A stretch of 64,000 nucleotides of DNA from Sphingobacterium spiritivorum (GTDB lineage Bacteria > Bacteroidota > Bacteroidia > Sphingobacteriales > Sphingobacteriaceae). This document shows, one piece after another, positions 40,288 to 50,282 of the stretch. Position 1 is the first letter of the stretch, and each line of letters starts with the position of its first letter. Under the pieces are notes generated by a model, which was not told the DNA's origin, made no database searches, and saw only the letters and a program-made list of their open reading frames with translations. The position numbers and the translations under genes are program-made. The stretch spans positions 1,426,001-1,490,000 of the forward strand of contig NZ_CP068083.1 in the NCBI RefSeq assembly GCF_016725325.1, in the 5' to 3' direction.

Positions 40288-42153
40288 TTAAGGTTGATAT
40301 GATAGCGAAACAACTTTACCGTCCATTGTACTTGCAATAATACTATTTTTTTTGCTTACTAATATAGGATTAACCATACCATTTGAAATTTTATATTGCC
40401 ATTCTATTTCTCCAGACTTCGCATTGACGGCTGAAACCAGTCCTGATTGACTTGGCACAAACACGTAACGTCCTGACGAGACAATTGAAGACGGAGTAAG
40501 TTCATAAGGTAATTGTAACTTTGACTGCCAGACAATATCCATACTATCGGCCTGGCTTGAAATACCCAACAGTTGTCCGTCCATCGTTTTAACATATACA
40601 TGCTGACCATCTTTTGACAAGCCCATTGACTCTCTTACACGATAAGGATCTTTTTTAGCTCTCCATATAATATGACCGTCTGAAGCATCCAATGCTGTCA
40701 TAAATCTGTCCGGAGCCACTACGAAGATACGATCATGAATAGCGACAGGGTAGCAGGCTGCAGCAGAAAACATACGGTTAGCATGCCCATTATTCCATTC
40801 CCAGGCTAATTTACCATCTGCTGTATTCAAGGCATAAAAGCCATTTCCCCAGGATCCGAAGATAACCTTCTCTTTATACAGTGTAGGTAAAGTTGAAACA
40901 TATCCTTTCACGTGTTCAAAAGTCCATTTTACAATTCCTGAGCTGATATCAACAGCTCTGAATTTGCCGTCAGAACCTCCTATATACGCAATTCCATTGT
41001 GTACTAATGGAGACCCCAATACAGACTTATCCGTTTCTACTTTCCATTTCAGCTTTCCATTATCGGCATTAATCCCATAAATACTGTGATCAGAAGACCC
41101 TGCAACAATGATATTTTTCCATACCGCTGGAGTAGAATAGACTTTGCCTTTTGTCGCAAAGGACCATACTTTCTTACCGGTATTTATATCTAAGGCAATT
41201 ATTTCTCCTAATGTATTGGCTGTAATAATAAGGTTTTTATAGCTGCTCATACCCGCCCCTATATCACCCGAATCTTCGAATACCCAATTGACCTTTACTT
41301 TATCTTTATACTTCGTATTGACTGTATAGTCAGGTCTTGGATAGGCTGTGTTGTCTGTAGCAAACTGATGATCTTTCAGTTCCACTGTTGCCCATGCAGG
41401 TTCCAGAGGTTGCCCCGGTTTCTTTACCTGATAAACAGCTTTTCCCTCTCCTATAGTTACAATGTTGTACCCCCCGACACTATCCTTTGCACGAAGATTA
41501 GATCTTCCCATTATTCCCGGAATACCTTCCCAGTTGTACTTTACATTAGCGTGTCCGTGACCACAAAATGCCAGTTGTACATTCCTTTTTTTCACACGAT
41601 CTATAGCTTCAAACCAATTGTTCAGCGATGAGTCCTGCGGATAATGATTGATATATATCAGAGGTGTCTGCGTATCGGGATTTGCTTTAAAAACAGAATC
41701 CATCCATACCAGATTTTCTCTTGGAATCTGGCCGGGGCTCATACGCATATTAGGACCGGAATTGGTCCCCATGAACATAAAGCCTTTGTGTTTGAAAAAA
41801 AATGTCTCTCCTCCAAATACTGTTCGAAATGTATTTGCCCCATTTTCGGACCAGTTGCCGTCATGATTGCCTGGTATTACATACCAGGGCAACTGCAGGC
41901 TATCCAGAATTTGCTTAGCCAGTTTCAATTCTGCATCTGCCCCGAATTCGGTTATATCTCCTGAGAGAATAACAAAATCCAGCTGTTGCTGCATATTCAG
42001 ATCCTGAACCGTTCTGCGCAGGTCTTCTGCTCCTGTTGCTCCTCCAACATGCGTATCGGTCACATGTGCAAATCGGAATGACTGTGCTGAAAGACTTTGT
42101 GCAACAAGGAGACAAAGAGCAATAACTATAGATTTAGTAGACATGTTTTTCAT
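40288..42153 (-). CDS. Calcineurin-like phosphoesterase fused to a PQQ-type beta-propeller
   Basis: The 621-residue secreted protein has a signal peptide ending LSAQS. A metallophosphoesterase domain follows (DTHVGG, SGDITEFG, IPGNHDGNW, INHYP, CGHGHANV; residues about 28-250). The C-terminal half is an eight-bladed PQQ-like propeller with tryptophan-docking repeats such as DINTGKKVWSFATKGKVYSTPAV and GIVKWTFEHVKGYVSTLP. The substrate is not known; in this locus it could remove phosphate groups from cell-wall glycans or lipids. It lies between namZ and the GH9 gene with short gaps (10 and 19 nt), as one operon. Confidence 0.85.
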   Translation of the reverse strand: MKNMSTKSIVIALCLLVAQSLSAQSFRFAHVTDTHVGGATGAEDLRRTVQDLNMQQQLDFVILSGDITEFGADAELKLAKQILDSLQLPWYVIPGNHDGNWSENGANTFRTVFGGETFFFKHKGFMFMGTNSGPNMRMSPGQIPRENLVWMDSVFKANPDTQTPLIYINHYPQDSSLNNWFEAIDRVKKRNVQLAFCGHGHANVKYNWEGIPGIMGRSNLRAKDSVGGYNIVTIGEGKAVYQVKKPGQPLEPAWATVELKDHQFATDNTAYPRPDYTVNTKYKDKVKVNWVFEDSGDIGAGMSSYKNLIITANTLGEIIALDINTGKKVWSFATKGKVYSTPAVWKNIIVAGSSDHSIYGINADNGKLKWKVETDKSVLGSPLVHNGIAYIGGSDGKFRAVDISSGIVKWTFEHVKGYVSTLPTLYKEKVIFGSWGNGFYALNTADGKLAWEWNNGHANRMFSAAACYPVAIHDRIFVVAPDRFMTALDASDGHIIWRAKKDPYRVRESMGLSKDGQHVYVKTMDGQLLGISSQADSMDIVWQSKLQLPYELTPSSIVSSGRYVFVPSQSGLVSAVNAKSGEIEWQYKISNGMVNPILVSKKNSIIASTMDGKVVSLSYQP

Positions 42154-42162
42154 TTTTCGGCA

Positions 42163-43392
42163 TTATTCAAAATCAGGATAGAGCAAATATTGCTTGCGCA
42201 TCTTTTTATAATCATCCAACTCCTGTTTCCATGAATCACGGATTTGTTGTTCTGTTTTTCCTGCCAGGATCTGCTTTCTTAATTCATCTGTTCCTGCCAG
42301 TTTATCAAAAAATTCTGCACGCACAAAAAATTTGGATTTATCCGGCATTTTATCATAGAAGTGAAGGATATATTTAAGTGTAAACTTCTGCTCATCTGCA
42401 TTTAGATTTCTAAGATCCAGACCGTAATTAGTTGCTCCTTTGCCTTCTACATGTTTTACCATTCCGGCACGTTCACTTGGGGTAAATGTAAACTGACCAT
42501 ATACGGGATCTGTAAATCCTACTACCTGGAAAGGCCAGTCTGTACCTCGCCCCACGGAAATATCAGTCCCTTCAAATAAACATAACGAGGTATACAGGCG
42601 TACGGAAAGATGATTCGGAAGACTTGGGGATGGAATAACGGGCAGATCATACATCGTTTTGTGATCATAATTCTTAACCGGAATAACAGTTACCTTACAT
42701 TGTTTTCCTTTCTCCAGCCATTTTTCTCCATTGATCATATGCGCCAGTTCACCCACTGTCAGCCCGTGAATCATAGCAATCTTATGAAAAGAGACATTCG
42801 ATTTGAATTTATCATCTTTTCTGACCGGACCATCCACCTGATCACCGTTGGGATTAGGCCTGTCCAGTACGATCAGCTCTTTGTTATGTTTGGCACACAA
42901 CTCCATTACACGATGTAAAGAGGTGATATACGTATAAAACCGGGCTCCCACATCCTGCAGGTCAAATATCATAACATCTACTGACTTTACAATAGAGTCC
43001 TGCTTTTCATTACCTCCGTATAAGGTATACAAGGGAAGACCGGTTTTCTGATCCACATCATTGCTTACTTTTTCACCACGCTCCACATTTCCACGAAAAC
43101 CATGCTCCGGAGCAAATCCAAACTTCAAATTTACTTTTTCTCTTAACAGTACATCGACAAGATGTTCTTTATCTTTTCCGACAATAGAGGTCTGGTTGCC
43201 CATTAAACCTACTTTCTTACCTTTCAACAAAGGTAAATATGCAGATAGCTGGTCAGCTCCCGGAAGAGGAGATGAAGCAACAATGGTCTGTGCAACAGAA
43301 TCATTTCTTACAGCGGCTTGTTTTGATGCTGAAGTACAGGCATTCTGCATCAGTACCACAGTGATAAGTGATAATGTAAATAGTTTTTTCAT
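42163..43392 (-). CDS. namZ: Exo-beta-N-acetylmuramidase NamZ (DUF1343, GH171)
   Basis: The 409-residue lipoprotein has a type II signal ending LMQNAC, with lipidation at Cys19. The rest is the DUF1343 domain: VGLMGNQTSIVG, FAPEHGFRG, DVMIFDLQDVGARFYTYI, LDRPNPNG, GLTVGELAHMINGE and SVGRGTDWPFQVVG. DUF1343 (YbbC) is recalled as the GH171 exo-muramidase that releases MurNAc from the non-reducing end of peptidoglycan glycan fragments. It lies downstream of SusCD-1, after a hairpin, and upstream of murQ, which agrees with MurNAc use. Confidence 0.9.
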   Translation of the reverse strand: MKKLFTLSLITVVLMQNACTSASKQAAVRNDSVAQTIVASSPLPGADQLSAYLPLLKGKKVGLMGNQTSIVGKDKEHLVDVLLREKVNLKFGFAPEHGFRGNVERGEKVSNDVDQKTGLPLYTLYGGNEKQDSIVKSVDVMIFDLQDVGARFYTYITSLHRVMELCAKHNKELIVLDRPNPNGDQVDGPVRKDDKFKSNVSFHKIAMIHGLTVGELAHMINGEKWLEKGKQCKVTVIPVKNYDHKTMYDLPVIPSPSLPNHLSVRLYTSLCLFEGTDISVGRGTDWPFQVVGFTDPVYGQFTFTPSERAGMVKHVEGKGATNYGLDLRNLNADEQKFTLKYILHFYDKMPDKSKFFVRAEFFDKLAGTDELRKQILAGKTEQQIRDSWKQELDDYKKMRKQYLLYPDFE

Positions 43393-43404
43393 AAGCAGTA
43401 GAAA

Positions 43405-43432
43405 ACACCAGGAGATTTGGTTCTCCCGGTGT
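43405..43432 (-). terminator. Internal terminator between susD-1 and namZ
   Basis: ACACCAGGAGA (43405-43415) pairs with TCTCCCGGTGT (43422-43432), with one A-C mismatch, followed on the minus strand by TTTTC. Partial termination here would set lower expression of the enzymes than of SusCD. Confidence 0.6.
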
Positions 43433-43457
43433 TGTATATTTATAATTGTTTAAATAA

Positions 43458-45308
43458 TTACCATCCTGGTGTCTGAGTCAGCGTATAGCCTAACTCTGTA
43501 TATTGTTGTATCTGATTTAAGCCCACAGGTGCTAAATAAGCTCTGTCTGTAAAGGCAACACGATTTGCAAATCTCGCAACCACATAGTATCCTACCAGCG
43601 CATCTGCATTATTACCATCATATGTAATAATCTGACCGCTTGCATTTTTTACTTTGAGTACATTTCTATACGTTGCTGTCAATCGGTTTGGCAGATCTTT
43701 TTTCACATTTACCCATGGCCCTAAACTGTAATCTTCTTTTACAAAATTCATATAGTTTAGTTTTTTCCAACGTCTGATATCATTGATACGTGCATATTCA
43801 TAAACAAACTCCATACGTCTTTCTCTACGGATTTCCCACATCAATTGGGAAATATCTCCTTCACGTGCAGGATCATTTGGTAAATTTGCAAGAGATAAAG
43901 GGGTTGTTTTCTTCACTCCTTTATTTGTTGCGTCTGTATCCAGCGGACGATTACGGATTGCATTGATCGACTTATCCAGATCTGCCTGACTTACTGCCGG
44001 ACCACCAAAGTTTTCTGCTAAGATCTGCTTTGCTTCAATCCAGTTTAAAACCACTTCTCCAAGGCGTACAACAGGCGCATCACTCACGTTTGTATTACTA
44101 CCCCATTTAGCCGGATAGGTCTTACCGATATATGTCAATGCATCTCTTCCCGCAAATTTGTGCGCATAAGCCATAGTGGAAGATGCTGTATTCACCGTAT
44201 CCATAAAGGTGGCTTCGAAACGCGGATCTCTGGTTCTTGCCAGATTTTTCAGCGTAAAATCTTTTGCATTTACAACTGTAGAATTTTGCCATGTCTGACC
44301 ATCGTTACAGATAAATGCTTTCAACAGATCCAGATTAGCGCCACGAGGCTGCCCTTCCGTACCATTGCTGTAAGAAGATACAGCATGTGTTACTTTCAAT
44401 ACATCATCGTATGATCTGTAGAATATAACTTCTGTATTAGTCGCCAGATTATCTGATGCAAATAGACTTTTGAAGTCATTATTAAAACGCCATTTTCCGC
44501 TATCCATTACAAACTGAGCTGCTTCAACAGCTAATTCCAGATATTTTTTAGCTCTTGTTGCGTCCAGACCGTGATAATGCTGCCATGACCCTTCAAATAA
44601 CATCATGTTAGAAATAAGTGCCGCCGCTGCATAACGGTTTACATACTGTGCTCCATCGTCCAGACGCATATTAGCCAGCACATATTTAAAGTCATCGTAC
44701 ACACGATCCATTACTTCTCCTCTCGGTGTACGTTCTTTGTACATAGACGCCTGATCTGTAGGATCTACCGGCGTGTCATAGTATGGGACATCTCCGAAGA
44801 CACTGGTTAATCTGGAGTATTCAAAACCTCTGAAAAATCTGGCCACAGCCATCCAGTGATTATACTCTTCCTGAGAAAGATTTGCTTTAGCCTGATTATC
44901 CAGTCTGTTGATCATGACATTGGATTTACGAACCCATGCAAAATTCCAGTTAGGACCTCCGCCATATTGCTGAGATAGAATCGCAGGAACTTCAGATGTA
45001 GAACCTCTGGTAGCAGGAACAGTCGCCTCAAATCCGGTCTGTGTTCCTTCTGAAGTGAAATCATCTGCCATTGTATAACCGGTCATAGGCGCATATGCCG
45101 TTCCAAATCCGGAATTGTAACCAACAAAGTAATTGGTATAAAAATCATTGGCGTATAATTTTACATCTCCCTGATTTCTCCAAAAATCCTTATCTATAAC
45201 TTTTGTTTTCTCGGGTCTATCCAGAACATCTTTATTACAGCTTGCTAAACCAACTGTAGTAGCAAGCACTGTATATATGATTTTTTTACTTATTTTCATT
45301 TTTGACAC
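43458..45308 (-). CDS. RagB/SusD-family nutrient-binding lipoprotein, pair 1
   Basis: The 616-residue lipoprotein has a type II signal (TVGLASC, Cys24). The helical SusD fold (TPR-like) is indicated by WFRNQG-like beginnings DFWRNQGDVKLYANDFYT, FRGFEYSRLTSVFGDVPY, VRLGEVVLNWIEAKQI and the C-terminal IRRERRMEFVYEYARINDIRRWKKL, the canonical RagB/SusD C-terminal domain. It caps the SusC-1 barrel and binds an oligosaccharide at the cell surface. Its susC lies 2 nt upstream. Confidence 0.93.
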   Translation of the reverse strand: MSKMKISKKIIYTVLATTVGLASCNKDVLDRPEKTKVIDKDFWRNQGDVKLYANDFYTNYFVGYNSGFGTAYAPMTGYTMADDFTSEGTQTGFEATVPATRGSTSEVPAILSQQYGGGPNWNFAWVRKSNVMINRLDNQAKANLSQEEYNHWMAVARFFRGFEYSRLTSVFGDVPYYDTPVDPTDQASMYKERTPRGEVMDRVYDDFKYVLANMRLDDGAQYVNRYAAAALISNMMLFEGSWQHYHGLDATRAKKYLELAVEAAQFVMDSGKWRFNNDFKSLFASDNLATNTEVIFYRSYDDVLKVTHAVSSYSNGTEGQPRGANLDLLKAFICNDGQTWQNSTVVNAKDFTLKNLARTRDPRFEATFMDTVNTASSTMAYAHKFAGRDALTYIGKTYPAKWGSNTNVSDAPVVRLGEVVLNWIEAKQILAENFGGPAVSQADLDKSINAIRNRPLDTDATNKGVKKTTPLSLANLPNDPAREGDISQLMWEIRRERRMEFVYEYARINDIRRWKKLNYMNFVKEDYSLGPWVNVKKDLPNRLTATYRNVLKVKNASGQIITYDGNNADALVGYYVVARFANRVAFTDRAYLAPVGLNQIQQYTELGYTLTQTPGW

Positions 45309-45309
45309 A

Positions 45310-48300
45310 TTAAAAATTCAACTGAATACCAAAAGATGCACTTTTAAAGCTTGGAGTACCGACACCTGTTCTTCCTCCGTTATAACTATTGGCATCGAAT
45401 GAGATTTGACTTCTGCTGCTTGTCGGATTAAAGATAGATTCTCCTTCCACTTCTTCCGGATCGATAGGCAATCCGTTTAATTTATCCCATGTAAAGAAGT
45501 TCTCCAGAGAAACATATACTCTTAAGTTATTGATCTTAACACGCTCCAGTACATTTCTAGGAATGGTATAACCCAATGTCAGGTTTTTCACTCTTAAATA
45601 AGACATATCCAGCAAATAGCGCGATTGAACCTGCATATTATTTACATTTAATGTACCTGCATTGTTAAATGCTGCAGGATAAAATGCATCCTGATTGTCC
45701 GGAGTCCAGTAATCATTGACAAAAGATGCCGGCATAGCTCCGTCAGAAACGTTAAAACCAGGAATAGCCAGGAATCCAACTCCCCATACACTACGTTGTC
45801 CTACTCCCTGGAAGAATGCAGAAAGGTCAAATCCTTTATAGTCTGCACCTATTCTGAATCCATACTGATAACGTGGGGTAGAGTTTCCGATAATACGCAT
45901 ATCACCCGGATTTTCTACTGTTCCGTTTCCGTTATCAATCTCACCGTCGCCATTTAAGTCTTTAAATTTAACATCCCCCGGGCCGAAGTAAAAATTGGTT
46001 GAATTCTGGAATCTCGGCTGATAAACTGCCTTTTCTCCATTTGGTCCGTCTTTCAGCAAGTATGCTTTACCACCACCGCTGGTATTGTATTTAGACATCT
46101 CAGGAGTCAGGCTAACCAGTTGAGGTTTTCCGTTGCCATCTAACACAAAGTCATCATACTGATACAGACGATCTGTCTCATATCCCCAGATATCTCCGTA
46201 TACACGGCCATCATAATTTAATCCAGTACCTCTTTGTGAAGTGTACCCGCTAAATACTGACTTCGCATCATCGATATTAGCTCTTAAATTGATCCCCAAT
46301 CCATTTTCGAAACGGTGGTTGAAATCAATAGCCAACTCGAAACCTTTCGTTGTCAATGTACCGTAGTTTCCGAATGGAGCGGCAGCACCCAAGGTCCAGG
46401 TCGTTCCCTCCATAGGAGCAAACATGTTATTTGTTTTCTTCTGATACCAGTCAAATGTTAAACCCAATTTGTTTTGGAAGAAACGGGCATCCACACCAAA
46501 ATCCAATGTTTCCAGATCTTCCCAGGTTACTGAAGGCACATTCAACTTAGGCGTTCCCACCGAATTGGTCAACGCACCATTCGCAATCCAACCTGTCTGT
46601 CCTGCAGTCATATTTGCGATATACAGATCGGAAGGAACAGCCTGATTTCCGATAATACCCCAGGATCCTCTGAACTTCAGATTACTTAATGTAGGCTTAG
46701 CCCATTCCATAAAACTTTCTTCTGAAGCTACCCAACCTGCAGAAAAGGATGGAAACCATCTCCATTTCAAATCCGTTGGAAATTTAGAAGAACCATCATA
46801 ACGCAGATTCGCTTCTACCAGATATTTGTTTTTAAAGGCATAGTTGATACGCCCAAAATATCCCAGTTGAGAATCCCATGATTCACCTCCGCTACCGGTA
46901 ACTTGTCCCACGGCCAGGTCAAACTGAGGATTAGTGATATCGATCAGATCTGCACGTTGTGTCCAGTGGTATTGTCCGTCTGTAGTCACCCTGTTAAGTC
47001 CCAGCATAAATTTGAAATCATGTGCATCATTCAGATTCAGCTGATAAGTGGTGAATGCATTCACTGTATGTCTGCGCTCATTTTCTGAACGCATATAGAT
47101 ATGATCCTGAGCAGATCCGTTAGCAGTATACGTATCTTTTGAAAGATCATATGCCAATATCGCTCCCGGATCTGTAGCAGCGACAGTCTGTCCGTCACTG
47201 TTTACATATACCGGTTTACCGTCTTTATCAAATCTTTGCTTTGCAGCAACCCATGAATTGGCTGCTGTATAACGGGTTCCGTTTCTTCTCCAGCTGTAGT
47301 CTTCATTTGTGAAAGTATAGTCAATATCTACTTTCCAGTTTTTCATGATATTGACCGTTGCACCTGCATTTAAGTTGATATAATTGCGCAACATGCTGGC
47401 ATCATTTGCAACAGAGTTTTCACTCCATGGGCTGCGAATCGGATTTCCGTTTTCGTCATTCCCCATCGGATATAAAGAACTCCATCTGTACATGTACAAC
47501 CATGGATCGGCTGTAGTAGAGTTGGTGGCATACGGATACGTCTTATTCCGTTGCGCAAACATGGCACCTCCACGTACAGTCAGGTATTTATTCAACTCCG
47601 AACTCACACGTAAAGCTGCATTGTATCTTTTGAATTTATCCGAATCACCGGGTTTCAACATACCGCTCTGATTCAGTGAACCAAAAGACATGGTATACTT
47701 AGTTTTATTCAGATTACCATTCAGTGACAAGTTATGTGTCTGTGTAGGCGCCCATTCACGGATCATATAATCATATGGATCGTAGGTACGTACACCATAC
47801 TTCTTAGTCGGATCTCCCGGGTTTACATACCAGTCACGACCATATACCGTCGGATCATTAGCGCCGATAGTGGATCCGTATTTTTTATCCCATTCTACCG
47901 CTTTTTCATAACTCTCGCGGTTTACTTTATAAAACGCTCCTGTTTCTACCGCGCCGATACGGTCCAATGCATCCATTGTATATTTCAATGCATTGACACG
48001 TCCCATTTCATATTTTTTGAAAGGGTTTTGGAAAGAAAAGTTGTTAGAGTAGTTAATGTTGATTTTTTCCTGCGTGCCACCCGTCTTACTCGTAATGAGA
48101 ATAACACCAAAAGCAGCTTTTGCTCCATAAATAGAAGATGCAGCAGCATCTTTCAGTACAGAGATCGATTCGATATCTTCCGGATTGACATACTGAATGC
48201 TTGGAATTTCCACATTATCCAATAAGATTAATGGATTACTGTTTCCCTGCATAGAAGAAATTGCACCACGGATTCTGATCCTTGGATCAGAGCCAACTTC

Positions 48301-48831
48301 ACCGCTCGGTATAGTAACACTCAATCCGGGAGTTGTTCCCTGTATAGCACGACCGACGTCAGCGATAGGCCTGCTCTGCAGGTTTTCTTTCACATTGATA
48401 GTAGACACAGCTCCGGTTAGATTCCCTTTTTTCTGTGTACCGTATCCTACAACAACGACCTCATCAAGTGTGGACTCATCACTCGTCAGAGTTACATTTA
48501 AGGTGTTGGATGTAACAGTCAGATCTTTAGATGTAAATCCTACACTTGAAAAACGGACCTTAGCTCCGATAGGAGCTGTAAGACGGAACTGCCCATTGGC
48601 ATCCGTTTGTGTAGAAGTAGTGGTTCCCACCACAGAGACAGTAACACCCGCCAATGGTCCATCCGGACCGGATACTGTCCCTTGAACCGTCCCTTGCTCC
48701 ATTCGTAGATTCGAACTCATGTACGAAGTTGCTTCGCGGACGAGTGCATTACCTTTTACATTTCCGGCATGTGCTTCCGAAAACGGTAAGGATAATCCTA
48801 GAGCAACAGAAAATAGTAGAAATTTTCTCAT
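45310..48831 (-). CDS. SusC/RagA-family TonB-dependent outer-membrane transporter, pair 1
   Basis: The 1173-residue protein has a signal peptide (...LPFSEAHAG), a carboxypeptidase-regulatory-like domain (VQGTVSGPDGPLAGVTVSVVG), a TonB-box-like DEVVVVGYGTQKK at about residue 125, a plug domain (PIADVGRAIQGTTPGLSV, DPRIRIRGA, DIESISVLKDAAASSIYGAKAA) and a C-terminal barrel ending SFGIQLNF. It imports oligosaccharides using TonB energy. It is the first gene of the NamZ/GH9/MurQ unit. The 23-nt motif shared with the other two susC genes lies 213 bp upstream. Confidence 0.95.
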   Translation of the reverse strand: MRKFLLFSVALGLSLPFSEAHAGNVKGNALVREATSYMSSNLRMEQGTVQGTVSGPDGPLAGVTVSVVGTTTSTQTDANGQFRLTAPIGAKVRFSSVGFTSKDLTVTSNTLNVTLTSDESTLDEVVVVGYGTQKKGNLTGAVSTINVKENLQSRPIADVGRAIQGTTPGLSVTIPSGEVGSDPRIRIRGAISSMQGNSNPLILLDNVEIPSIQYVNPEDIESISVLKDAAASSIYGAKAAFGVILITSKTGGTQEKININYSNNFSFQNPFKKYEMGRVNALKYTMDALDRIGAVETGAFYKVNRESYEKAVEWDKKYGSTIGANDPTVYGRDWYVNPGDPTKKYGVRTYDPYDYMIREWAPTQTHNLSLNGNLNKTKYTMSFGSLNQSGMLKPGDSDKFKRYNAALRVSSELNKYLTVRGGAMFAQRNKTYPYATNSTTADPWLYMYRWSSLYPMGNDENGNPIRSPWSENSVANDASMLRNYINLNAGATVNIMKNWKVDIDYTFTNEDYSWRRNGTRYTAANSWVAAKQRFDKDGKPVYVNSDGQTVAATDPGAILAYDLSKDTYTANGSAQDHIYMRSENERRHTVNAFTTYQLNLNDAHDFKFMLGLNRVTTDGQYHWTQRADLIDITNPQFDLAVGQVTGSGGESWDSQLGYFGRINYAFKNKYLVEANLRYDGSSKFPTDLKWRWFPSFSAGWVASEESFMEWAKPTLSNLKFRGSWGIIGNQAVPSDLYIANMTAGQTGWIANGALTNSVGTPKLNVPSVTWEDLETLDFGVDARFFQNKLGLTFDWYQKKTNNMFAPMEGTTWTLGAAAPFGNYGTLTTKGFELAIDFNHRFENGLGINLRANIDDAKSVFSGYTSQRGTGLNYDGRVYGDIWGYETDRLYQYDDFVLDGNGKPQLVSLTPEMSKYNTSGGGKAYLLKDGPNGEKAVYQPRFQNSTNFYFGPGDVKFKDLNGDGEIDNGNGTVENPGDMRIIGNSTPRYQYGFRIGADYKGFDLSAFFQGVGQRSVWGVGFLAIPGFNVSDGAMPASFVNDYWTPDNQDAFYPAAFNNAGTLNVNNMQVQSRYLLDMSYLRVKNLTLGYTIPRNVLERVKINNLRVYVSLENFFTWDKLNGLPIDPEEVEGESIFNPTSSRSQISFDANSYNGGRTGVGTPSFKSASFGIQLNF

Positions 48832-49043
48832 ACTTTTTTAGATTAAATTAGCTTGTTTTTTAAAGTAGATTTTAAAAAGTTTTGCCTGTTTATGTTTGTT
48901 TTGTTTTAAATCAGGATAAAAGTATGCAAGAAATATGGATATAATTAACATTTATTAACAAATAAAGTGAGGAAACACTTACTTTATAGAACAATAGTTC
49001 TTATTTAAACTCTTCTAAAAAGCAAGAACAAGCAAGAAAGGTT

Positions 49044-49066
49044 TTGAAAATGCGCACAAAAACGCA
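49044..49066 (-). promoter_or_regulatory. Shared susC upstream motif, copy 1
   Basis: The minus strand reads TGCGTTTTTGTGCGCA then TTTTCAA. It matches the copy upstream of susC-2 in 21 of 23 positions without gaps. It contains a direct repeat (TTGTGCG...TTGTGCG) with a 10-nt period, like a two-site binding element. Confidence 0.55.
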
Positions 49067-49103
49067 CAATAATCAGATTGACTGTTATTTACCGCAGAGA
49101 AGG

Positions 49104-49124
49104 ATAGTGTAATAAATACACTAT
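49104..49124. promoter_or_regulatory. Inverted repeat upstream of susC-1
   Basis: ATAGTGTA (49104-49111) and TACACTAT (49117-49124) are perfect 8-bp arms around 5 nt. There is no T-run, so an operator is more likely than a terminator. It lies between the GH18 terminator and the shared susC motif. Confidence 0.35.
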
Positions 49125-49161
49125 AATGTCACGTTTACGATACAATTGCGTTTATAACAAA

Positions 49162-49189
49162 AAATGCCGGCACTTTATTGCCGGCATTT
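49162..49189. terminator. Terminator of the GH18 operon
   Basis: AAATGCCGGCA (49162-49172) and its complement (49179-49189) form an 11-bp stem. On the minus strand T-runs follow. It lies 25 nt past the GH18 stop. The rest of 48832-49213 is A/T-rich leader of susC-1 with no gene seen. Confidence 0.8.
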
Positions 49190-49213
49190 AAAAACGATTA
49201 AGTTCGTGAATAC

Positions 49214-50242
49214 TTACTTTGCAGCAGCAAAACCCACTTTTATTAAAGATTGTGCTCCTACAGCATCCTGACCCCATTCCCAAAACATAATTCCATTCCC
49301 TTTTTGTTTGGCTAGTTGTGTTTTCAGCCTGATGGTATTTTCACCATTGTAATAATAGGTTTTTCCATCTTTAGTAAATTCATCAGCATTTGCATTCGCT
49401 CCCATTGCCAGTAAATCCCGATATGGAGTCGCTGCATTTGCCGCCGTTTTCCCATAAGCCGGCAAGCCTAAAACAGCCTTATTTGCCGGCAGTCCTTTCT
49501 CTGTTATCCAGATATTGAGTACACGCTCTGCCATACCAAAGCTTGCATGATGATTGGGATTGGCCGAATCTGTTCCAATGCCATCATAGGCCATAAGGTT
49601 AACAAAATCACAGGCATCGATAGCCTCTTTGCTGATTCCTTCTTTGACAGTTCCGGCAAAGATTCCTGCCGTTACAGCCATACTTAATGTACGATGCCAG
49701 GAGTGAAGCTCTGCACCCAGCTCCTGCATAAATATGCCAAATGTAACATCATTCGCCTTATTGGATCTGGGGTATTCCCAATCCATATCTACACCATCGA
49801 ACTGGTTCTGAAGCGTAAAGCTCACTATATTTGCAATAAACTTGGATCGCAACTGCGGATTGGAAACAATCGTCGTAAATACGGAATCCACACCATTCAT
49901 TGCGATTACAATTTTCTTATTATGACGCTTTACCAATTTCACTGCAGCCTGCATGTTCTCCTTTGTTCCCTGCAAAACCAATGACCCATCGGACTTAGGC
50001 TGCATAAACGCGTATATCACATGCGTCAAACTTTCCAACGCTGTGGTATCTATAGCAGCAACAGTCCGGTAGCTTGGCAGATAAACAACCGTTTTAAATG
50101 AAAGATCTGGCTGATAAGGAGTTGTCGGCTTGACAAACTGATCTGCTCCGTAACCATCCGGCACCCAGATAACATCCTTCTTACAGGACACCAATGTTAC
50201 CAGAAGAGTTATACCCAATATTAAAAATTTCTTCATGTTCAT
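49214..50242 (-). CDS. GH18 glycoside hydrolase lipoprotein (chitinase / endo-N-acetylglucosaminidase type)
   Basis: The 342-residue lipoprotein has a type II signal ending LVTLVSC (Cys20). The TIM barrel has the GH18 signature DGVDMDWE at 149-156, with Glu156 the catalytic acid and Asp154 the assisting residue. Other barrel parts include THVIYAFMQP, NLMAYDGIG and the C-terminal GIMFWEWGQD. It hydrolyses beta-1,4 bonds next to GlcNAc; chitin, peptidoglycan or N-glycan substrates are all possible. It is the last gene of the SusCD-2 operon. Confidence 0.92.
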   Translation of the reverse strand: MNMKKFLILGITLLVTLVSCKKDVIWVPDGYGADQFVKPTTPYQPDLSFKTVVYLPSYRTVAAIDTTALESLTHVIYAFMQPKSDGSLVLQGTKENMQAAVKLVKRHNKKIVIAMNGVDSVFTTIVSNPQLRSKFIANIVSFTLQNQFDGVDMDWEYPRSNKANDVTFGIFMQELGAELHSWHRTLSMAVTAGIFAGTVKEGISKEAIDACDFVNLMAYDGIGTDSANPNHHASFGMAERVLNIWITEKGLPANKAVLGLPAYGKTAANAATPYRDLLAMGANANADEFTKDGKTYYYNGENTIRLKTQLAKQKGNGIMFWEWGQDAVGAQSLIKVGFAAAK

Positions 50243-50282
50243 TTTATTTAGCCCCTACATTTCTGCAGGGGCAGATTATATC

